A stretch of DNA of 10,943 nucleotides from an uncultured Capnocytophaga sp. (GTDB lineage: Bacteria > Bacteroidota > Bacteroidia > Flavobacteriales > Flavobacteriaceae), in contig CAJZFM010000049.1 in the NCBI GenBank assembly GCA_915070235.1, positions 1 through 10,943 on the forward strand, written 5' to 3'. The notes beneath the pieces were generated by a model. The model was given only the letters and a program-made list of their open reading frames with translations, was not told the origin of the DNA and searched no databases. A program made the translations under genes and the position numbers. How positions within the stretch are numbered: the stretch's first letter is position 1; each line of letters starts with the position of its first letter. Shown in pieces: positions 6,008 through 10,943 of the stretch.

Positions 6008-6048
6008 ATAAGGTAATTGATGCTTGCTTCAGTTACCTTATATTTTTT
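6008..6048 (+). terminator. Intrinsic terminator of the dksA-like gene
   Basis: ATAAGGTAATTGA (6008-6020) pairs with TCAGTTACCTTAT (6029-6041), 13 positions with one T-G wobble and an 8-nt loop, followed almost directly by ATTTTTT (6042-6048). This is a textbook rho-independent terminator 23 bp after the stop codon. Confidence 0.9.
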
Positions 6049-6080
6049 ATGTAATAGGGCAAGAAAAAAATTAAAATAAA

Positions 6081-6112
6081 TTTGTGAAATAAGAAAAAAA
6101 CATATATTTTTG
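6081..6112 (+). promoter_or_regulatory. Bacteroidota promoter (-33/-7) for the 233-residue gene
   Basis: TTTG at 6081-6084 and TATTTTTG at 6105-6112 are 20 bp apart, which matches the flavobacterial consensus for both elements and spacing. The predicted transcript starts near 6117 and has a leader of about 67 nt. Confidence 0.8.
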
Positions 6113-6183
6113 CACCATATTTTTGTAGATAAAAACTAAAGCCCTTAGAAAGAACCATATAAGACTAATAAATAGATTTGTTT

Positions 6184-6885
6184 ATGAAAGCACCCACTAT
6201 CAAACATGAGGATTATGCAGTAATAGCCGATTTTATTGCGGTAAGCTTTGAAAGAGATTTGGCTTCTTTTTCTCAAATTTACAAAACAATGAATGCCGAA
6301 TACCTAGAGAGTTTCAAAAAGGCAATAAGCAAGCTGAAAAACAATGATTCTACCAATGCCATCGTTGTAAAACAGAAAGAAACTACGGCAAAACTATACA
6401 AACAGGCCGACGAACTTCGCCGAAGCATTACTTTCCTAAAGGATTATACGGAGCGTTCTGGTCTGGATACCTCCTTGCTCAAGGTGATTGTAACCAAAAT
6501 CAATGGAAAAAATATCGCAGGAGTGGTTAAGGCTGTACGCGATGCCATTCCTTATTACAGTGATAATATGGAGCGTATTGCTGATATGCCCGAAGGCTTC
6601 TTGGAGAAGGTAGTAGAGCAAACCAAGCAGCTCGATGCGCTTAACATACAGCAAAATACGCTAATGAATGAGCGCAAACATCATACACAAGCCAATAAGG
6701 AGATGTACCAGCTGATTAAAAAGTATATAGGTGACATAGCTAAGGCAGGGAAACTCATTTTCAGAGGACAGAAGAAAGAAGAAGAATATGTCATTAGTAA
6801 AATAGTGACAAGAGCCAAAACAAGCAAACAAAGTAGAATGGAACAAGGTCGGGAAGAAGTTCCTAACCCGTTGTATGAGAATTAG
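6184..6885 (+). CDS. Helical protein of unknown function, 233 residues
   Basis: I do not recognise this protein. It has no signal peptide and no membrane segment and is predicted to be largely alpha-helical and basic. Lys/Glu/Gln-rich heptad-like stretches at roughly 35-90 and 140-190 suggest coiled coils, and the C-terminal 40 residues (KKEEEYVISKIVTRAKTSKQ onward) are charged and probably disordered. The ATG at 6184 was preferred to a TTG two codons earlier. It is transcribed alone from a well-formed promoter and faces the outer-membrane protein gene tail to tail. Nothing in the neighbours reveals a function. Confidence 0.8.
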   Translation: MKAPTIKHEDYAVIADFIAVSFERDLASFSQIYKTMNAEYLESFKKAISKLKNNDSTNAIVVKQKETTAKLYKQADELRRSITFLKDYTERSGLDTSLLKVIVTKINGKNIAGVVKAVRDAIPYYSDNMERIADMPEGFLEKVVEQTKQLDALNIQQNTLMNERKHHTQANKEMYQLIKKYIGDIAKAGKLIFRGQKKEEEYVISKIVTRAKTSKQSRMEQGREEVPNPLYEN

Positions 6886-6907
6886 TTAAGTCATATTTTA
6901 TGGTGAT

Positions 6908-6941
6908 AATAGCCTGATGTCCTTTGCGATGTTGGGCTATT
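6908..6941. terminator. Possible bidirectional terminator between convergent genes
   Basis: AATAGCC (6908-6914) pairs with GGCTATT (6935-6941) across a 20-nt loop in the 59-bp gap between two convergent genes. GTTTTA follows on the + side. The stem is short and the loop long, so this is a tentative call. Confidence 0.4.
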
Positions 6942-6944
6942 GTT

Positions 6945-8798
6945 TTATTCGTAGCGGATCAGCTCAGGCATATTGTAATTGAAGTAGGGGAGTCTGAAAT
7001 CGGTGTTGTTGATACTGGTGAATTTCTGTATATGGTTGCCTACCCCAGGCACACGTGGCATATAGATGAAAGAAAACTGGAAATTGCCCAAAGGGATATA
7101 GTCATTGGTGATATAGAAGCCAATGCCGACTTTGGTCAGTACCTGATCCTTTAGCAAATTGCGGTTGTCATTACCTATAAACCCTATATCTCCCATAAGG
7201 AAAGGACTCACACGGAATCCCCAGAGAGCGAAAGGCGAGTAGGATTGCGTCTGTAAGGTTATTATAGACTTGTGTATGCCTGTAAGTGTAGGGCTATTGA
7301 AGCCTATGATCCCTGTGGAGCCATTGAGGGAGATTCTATCCTTTATATAGTCCTTGCGGGAGAGTCCTACAACGGAACGCCATTTGACAAATTGTCTAAA
7401 ATGCCATTGCCCAATGTTGAACAAAGGGGAAAAATAGGTAAACTCCCAGCGTAAGGTTGTTTGTTTGTTGCGCTCTCGGGTGAGAAAGCCCCCCAATTGT
7501 ACATCAGCGGCTAAATAACCAAAGGAAAAATAGTCTCCATAACGCAAACGTCCGCCCAGATACGGTGTTCTATAGCCGAGATTGTCTTGGAATCCGCCAA
7601 TAAGGGCAACACTTTTACCTATGGGAATATCTTCTATATCCTGATGCCTGAAAATATATCTATCTTGCTCATACCCTATGTAATTTACCCCCAAAGAAGC
7701 CAAAAAAGTATTCTTATCCGAATAGAAATGTTCGGGGTCTAAGAACTCATCAGGCTTTTTTAGGTAGTTTATCCGATAATAGCGCAAGGAAAAGACCATA
7801 TTGGTTACCCGATTGACAGGAGTATAGCGCTTGAGTATAGGGAAAGAAACACTTCCCCAGAGATTGCTACCTGAGACCTTGAAATCGGGGCGGTAAAGAG
7901 AGTCATTCTTGAGGATGGTATCGTCAAAAGTCCGTTGATAAGCACTGGCACCCCCTGCCCAACGGGTATAGAGAGAGTAGTAAGGGCGAGAGAGCGATCC
8001 ATATTTGTAATAATATTTGTCAAAATCCATAGAGTAGCCAACGGACGTATTGAGCGTAGTGGCATATAGGTTAGGAATCTCGTAGTCAAAGCCAAAGCTG
8101 GGGCGGGTACTTCCTCGGATTTCTTGGCTATACCTACCTGATAGTTGATGCCCCAAACCTAAGAAATTGCGCTCAAAAACCCGCACTGTGCCTTCGTTAA
8201 GAGAGCCCATAGCATCGGCATAGAGACTCCAGCTATCCAAGACATTGACCCTAATATCCACTGAATCTGCACTATGGGTAGCCACAGGCTGTATATACAC
8301 CCTACGAATATGATACTGATTACGCAGCACACGGGCTGTTTCCTTCATTTTGATAGAATCCAAAGGCGTATAAAGGTCAAAGAGTAAGAGACGCCTGACC
8401 ACCTTCTCTTTGGTCTTGTTGTGGAAGCGGTTACCTAAGCGCTCCCATTTGTTGGGTTGTTGGGTACTATCCCGCTCATCAAAGCCCAAGGGGTCATAGG
8501 TGGTAATCTCGATACGGCGAATGATTTTTCCTTGAAAAGCTACCCAGCGGGAAGGTTCTTTAGGTTTGGGAGGGGGAGGAGTGGCAGGTACTGATTCTCC
8601 AGAGGTGAAAATAAGGTCATAAAGGCGACGACCGATCTTGCTTTTCTGGGTTTTGCGTTCTATTCTTCGGTATAGCGAATCCTCTTTTGCTCTTATAGAG
8701 TCATTTAAGATGCGTTTGGTACGTAGCGTATCCTGTGCCAGCACCAGCTGACACCCACCAAAGGCTATAAAGGCTATAAAAAAGAATAGTTTTTTCAA
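6945..8798 (-). CDS. Outer-membrane beta-barrel protein with POTRA-like N-terminal domain
   Basis: A 617-residue exported protein. Residues 1-21 are a signal peptide (MKKLFFFIAF..., cleavage likely at VLA-Q22); the FGGC at 13-16 is a poor lipobox. A charged region (25-60) and a proline-rich linker (PATPPPPKPKEP, 71-82) lead into a POTRA-like unit at about 90-190: GKIIRRIEITTYDP, a helical KEKVVRRLLLFDLYTPLD segment, ARVLRNQYHIRRVYIQPV and VDIRVNVLDSW. From about 192 to the end, alternating aromatic/polar strands with turns are typical of a 16-strand-type barrel (for example ERNFLGLGHQLSGRYSQ, 209-225). This is the layout of the Omp85/BamA-TamA superfamily. One POTRA-like unit rather than BamA's five argues for a specialised relative, not BamA itself. 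The start is TTG: no ATG exists in frame nearby, and the signal peptide begins exactly there. It follows upp by 2 bp and is probably translated by coupling. Confidence 0.8.
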   Translation of the reverse strand: MKKLFFFIAFIAFGGCQLVLAQDTLRTKRILNDSIRAKEDSLYRRIERKTQKSKIGRRLYDLIFTSGESVPATPPPPKPKEPSRWVAFQGKIIRRIEITTYDPLGFDERDSTQQPNKWERLGNRFHNKTKEKVVRRLLLFDLYTPLDSIKMKETARVLRNQYHIRRVYIQPVATHSADSVDIRVNVLDSWSLYADAMGSLNEGTVRVFERNFLGLGHQLSGRYSQEIRGSTRPSFGFDYEIPNLYATTLNTSVGYSMDFDKYYYKYGSLSRPYYSLYTRWAGGASAYQRTFDDTILKNDSLYRPDFKVSGSNLWGSVSFPILKRYTPVNRVTNMVFSLRYYRINYLKKPDEFLDPEHFYSDKNTFLASLGVNYIGYEQDRYIFRHQDIEDIPIGKSVALIGGFQDNLGYRTPYLGGRLRYGDYFSFGYLAADVQLGGFLTRERNKQTTLRWEFTYFSPLFNIGQWHFRQFVKWRSVVGLSRKDYIKDRISLNGSTGIIGFNSPTLTGIHKSIITLQTQSYSPFALWGFRVSPFLMGDIGFIGNDNRNLLKDQVLTKVGIGFYITNDYIPLGNFQFSFIYMPRVPGVGNHIQKFTSINNTDFRLPYFNYNMPELIRYE

Positions 8799-8800
8799 AA

Positions 8801-9457
8801 TTATCCTTGCATTTTTTCTCCAAAGGCTAAATCACCAGCATCACCTAAGCCTGGGACGATATAGCTGTTTTCGTTGAGGTGGTCGTCAATGGTAGCTATC
8901 CATAAGTGGGCATTTTCAGGGAAATGTTGGCTGACGTACTCCAATCCTTGTTTGGAACCGATGACGGCAAAAAGGTGTATTTCCTTAGGAGTGCCCAGCG
9001 GTTGGAGGGAGTTATATACATTGACAAATGAACGTCCTGTGGCTAGCATAGGGTCGGCCAAGATAAGGATATTGTCCTGCAAGGAGGGAGAGGCCAAGTA
9101 CTCCACTAAAATCTCAAACTCCGAAGGGGAGGTATGCTTGCGGTAGGCAGAGATAAAGGCATTGTCGGCCTTGTCAAAGAAATTCAATATCCCTTGGTGC
9201 AGTGCCAATCCCGCACGTAGGATAGAGCATACCACAATCTTATCCTGTATCAGAGGAATGTCCTTTTCCCCCAAGGGGGTGGTAATTCGCTGTACTTGGT
9301 AGGGGAGGGTCTTGCTCATCTCGTAGCTTAGGAGTTCTCCTATACGCTCTAAGTTTTTCCTAAAGCGCATTCTATCTTGTTGGATATCAACACTTCTTAG
9401 CTGAGCTACAAACTCAGAGAACAAGGAGGGCGTTTGGTCAAAAGGGTGAATAATCAT
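8801..9457 (-). CDS. upp: Uracil phosphoribosyltransferase
   Basis: This 218-residue cytoplasmic enzyme makes UMP from uracil and PRPP in pyrimidine salvage. The PRPP-binding loop is ILADPMLATGRS (132-143; many family members have GG where this has GR). The uracil-binding C-terminal signature NSYIVPGLGDAGDLAFG lies at 197-213. SILRAGLALHQG (78-89) is the conserved flexible-loop/PPi region. The length agrees with family members of about 210-220 residues. It is first in a two-gene operon with the outer-membrane protein; a functional link between them is not evident. Confidence is high. Confidence 0.96.
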   Translation of the reverse strand: MIIHPFDQTPSLFSEFVAQLRSVDIQQDRMRFRKNLERIGELLSYEMSKTLPYQVQRITTPLGEKDIPLIQDKIVVCSILRAGLALHQGILNFFDKADNAFISAYRKHTSPSEFEILVEYLASPSLQDNILILADPMLATGRSFVNVYNSLQPLGTPKEIHLFAVIGSKQGLEYVSQHFPENAHLWIATIDDHLNENSYIVPGLGDAGDLAFGEKMQG

Positions 9458-9462
9458 TTGTT

Positions 9463-9470
9463 CAAAAATA
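9463..9470 (-). promoter_or_regulatory. upp: Candidate -7 element for the upp operon
   Basis: On the minus strand this reads TATTTTTG, an exact TAnnTTTG. It ends only 5 bp before the upp ATG, so a transcript from here would be leaderless or nearly so. A minus-strand TTTG lies 15 bp further upstream (9486-9489), shorter than the usual spacing. The call is therefore moderate. Confidence 0.45.
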
Positions 9471-9496
9471 AATTTTTTTATTACGCAAAATAACGA

Positions 9497-9504
9497 TATT
9501 TTTG
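9497..9504 (+). promoter_or_regulatory. Bacteroidota -7 element for the DUF4254 gene
   Basis: TATTTTTG fits TAnnTTTG and is followed by CAAAT. Transcription would start near 9509, leaving a leader of about 13 nt that includes AAGGAA just before the ATG. A T-run at 9473-9479 sits at the -33 position in place of a clear TTG. Confidence 0.65.
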
Positions 9505-9521
9505 CAAATAAAACAAGGAAT

Positions 9522-10121
9522 ATGTTTAGTAAATTAGCCTATGACATTTTTTGGGAGAGTATCCTGCGCTATCATATAGCCGATGATGTGAACCAACCCT
9601 TTGAAAATCCGTACGATAGCAAGACTATTGAGCACCTATTGTACCGTAAAAATTGGATAGATACGGTACAGTGGCACTACGAGGATATCATTCGCGATCC
9701 TGACATTGACCCCAAGGAAGCGCTGCGGCTCAAGCGAAAAATAGATGCTTCCAACCAAGACCGTACCGATACCGTGGAATATATAGACAGCTATTTCCTT
9801 CATCAATATAAAGACGTAACCCCACAAGCAGGGGCAACCATTAATACCGAGAGCCCTGCATGGGCAGTGGATAGGCTCTCTATCTTAGCCTTAAAGATCT
9901 ACCATATGCAGCAGGAAACTGAACGCACTGATGCCTCCGCTGAACATATTGCTAAGTGCCGAGAGAAGCTCCAAGTACTCCTCCAGCAGAGAGAAGACCT
10001 CTCTCTTGCCCTTGACCAACTTTTGGGCGACATTGCCGCAGGACGAAAATATATGAAGGTATATAAGCAAATGAAGATGTATAACGATGAGGAACTGAAT
10101 CCGATCTTGAGAAAAGCATAA
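9522..10121 (+). CDS. DUF4254 family protein
   Basis: A 199-residue soluble protein with the conserved blocks that I associate with DUF4254: FENPYD (27-32), KNWIDTVQWHYEDIIRDPDI (43-62), KIDASNQDRTDTVEYID (73-89), TINTESPAWAVDRLSILALK (106-125) and a coiled-coil-like C-terminal half (142-175). The family is largely restricted to Bacteroidota, has no known biochemical function, and is often found near lipopolysaccharide or glycosyltransferase genes; none is visible here. The gene is divergent from upp across 64 bp and is followed after 51 bp by hflX, which has its own -7 element. Confidence 0.85.
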   Translation: MFSKLAYDIFWESILRYHIADDVNQPFENPYDSKTIEHLLYRKNWIDTVQWHYEDIIRDPDIDPKEALRLKRKIDASNQDRTDTVEYIDSYFLHQYKDVTPQAGATINTESPAWAVDRLSILALKIYHMQQETERTDASAEHIAKCREKLQVLLQQREDLSLALDQLLGDIAAGRKYMKVYKQMKMYNDEELNPILRKA

Positions 10122-10144
10122 GTCATAATTAAAAAAAAATAATG

Positions 10145-10152
10145 TATATTTG
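10145..10152 (+). promoter_or_regulatory. hflX: Bacteroidota -7 element for hflX
   Basis: TATATTTG fits TAnnTTTG. A run of nine A (10131-10139) precedes it, and no -33 TTG is present at the usual distance. Transcription would start near 10157, about 16 nt before the GTG start. Confidence 0.6.
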
Positions 10153-10172
10153 CCTCCGTAAAAAAGATACGC

Positions 10173-10943
10173 GTGTTAGAAAAAAAGAACTTAGATTATG
10201 AAAAGGTTGTTTTGGTGGGAGTTATTACCTCCACCCAAAATGAAGAGAAGGTTAATGAATATTTAGATGAATTAGCTTTCCTTACCTATACTGCAGGAGG
10301 AGAAGTTATTAAGCGATTTACTCAGCGAATGGAAACTCCTCATCCTAAGACTTTTATAGGTACAGGGAAGATGGAAGAGTTAGCTCAATTTGTTGAGGAG
10401 AATGACATAGGAACTGTTATTTTTGATGATGAATTGACGCCTGCTCAACAGAATAATATAGAAAAAATCCTACGAAAGAAAATTCTAGATAGGACAACGC
10501 TTATATTAGATATTTTTGCTCAAAGAGCTCAAACAAGTTATGCACGCACTCAAGTAGAACTTGCTCAGTATCAGTATCTTTTACCTAGGCTTACAGGGCT
10601 TTGGACGCACCTAGAACGGCAAAGAGGAGGGATAGGGATGAGAGGACCTGGCGAGACAGAGATAGAGACAGACCGCCGAATTGTACGTGATAGAATAGCT
10701 TTGCTTAAGAGGAAATTAGAAACAATAGATAGGCAAATGGCTACACAGAGAGGCAATAGAGGAGCCTTGGTACGTGTAGCTCTTATTGGTTATACCAATG
10801 TCGGAAAATCAACTCTAATGAATCTTATTAGTAAGAGTGATGTTTTCGCAGAAGATAAGCTTTTTGCTACCTTGGATACTACAGTGCGTAAGGTTGTGAT
10901 TAGAAACTTGCCTTTTCTTTTGAGTGACACTGTTGGTTTTATC
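10173..10943 (+). CDS. hflX: HflX GTPase, 5' part (runs off the window)
   Basis: The first 257 codons of the ribosome-associated GTPase HflX, which in E. coli splits stalled or heat-damaged 70S ribosomes. The N-terminal domain contains TPHPKTFIGTGKMEEL (55-70) and the FDDELTPAQQNNIE segment (84-97). The hinge carries DIFAQRAQT (113-121) and the hallmark GGIGMRGPGETEIETDRR (152-169). The GTPase domain shows G1 GYTNVGKST (206-214), G2 TTVR (236-239) and G3 DTVG (252-255); G4 and G5 lie beyond the window. I start it at GTG 10173 because VLEKKNLDYEKVVLVGV aligns with the usual start of the family and no in-frame ATG occurs before codon 53. The 3' part is cut off by the window, not by mutation. 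Confidence 0.95.
   Translation, partial: MLEKKNLDYEKVVLVGVITSTQNEEKVNEYLDELAFLTYTAGGEVIKRFTQRMETPHPKTFIGTGKMEELAQFVEENDIGTVIFDDELTPAQQNNIEKILRKKILDRTTLILDIFAQRAQTSYARTQVELAQYQYLLPRLTGLWTHLERQRGGIGMRGPGETEIETDRRIVRDRIALLKRKLETIDRQMATQRGNRGALVRVALIGYTNVGKSTLMNLISKSDVFAEDKLFATLDTTVRKVVIRNLPFLLSDTVGFI

Noticed and set aside
7805..8095. 96-codon minus-strand frame inside the outer-membrane protein gene
   Set aside because: It is an alternative frame of a clearly coding region and has no own start signals.

Overview
The window looks like a chromosomal segment of a low-GC Bacteroidota, most likely a flavobacterium; a Capnocytophaga-like genome would fit, but the genus is inference. Several genes are preceded by the phylum-specific -7 promoter element TAnnTTTG, Shine-Dalgarno sequences are weak, and the recognisable proteins (a Cys-poor DksA/TraR protein, a DUF4254 protein, an outer-membrane barrel with a POTRA-like start, HflX) match that phylum.

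Region 1 (1-5415) is accessory DNA made of two consecutive gene cassettes, all on the + strand. Each cassette opens with the same gene for a secreted 326-residue protein with YD/RHS-like repeats. The two copies lie in a perfect direct repeat of at least 1031 bp (1-1031 and 2815-3845). Behind this constant head is a variable middle gene and then a DUF1963 (YwqG-like) gene. Cassette 1 carries a Uma2/DUF820-type PD-(D/E)XK protein and DUF1963 copy a. Cassette 2 carries an unrecognised acidic 260-residue protein and DUF1963 copy b. The DUF1963 copies are clearly diverged although the heads are identical. The repeat ends inside the tenth codon of the 260-residue gene, so cassette 1 keeps a 20-codon stub of that gene. 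Between the cassettes, a 320-bp gene-poor stretch holds two near-identical palindromes 76 bp apart with a compensatory base change. I infer a recombining module array, perhaps of immunity or inter-bacterial conflict type. No toxin gene is visible, so the function is open.

Region 2 (5416-6944) has two monocistronic + strand genes: a DksA/TraR-family regulator lacking three of four zinc-binding cysteines, preceded by a leader with a hairpin and a five-codon reading frame, and an unrecognised helical 233-residue protein. A strong intrinsic terminator and a good promoter separate them.

Region 3 (6945-9457, minus strand) is a two-gene operon: upp (uracil phosphoribosyltransferase, pyrimidine salvage) followed after 2 bp by a 617-residue outer-membrane barrel protein that begins with TTG.

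Region 4 (9458-10943, + strand) has a 64-bp divergent promoter region, a DUF4254 protein, and the first 257 codons of hflX (ribosome-associated GTPase), which starts at GTG and runs off the window.

Regions 2-4 look like ordinary core chromosome; region 1 is the unusual part.
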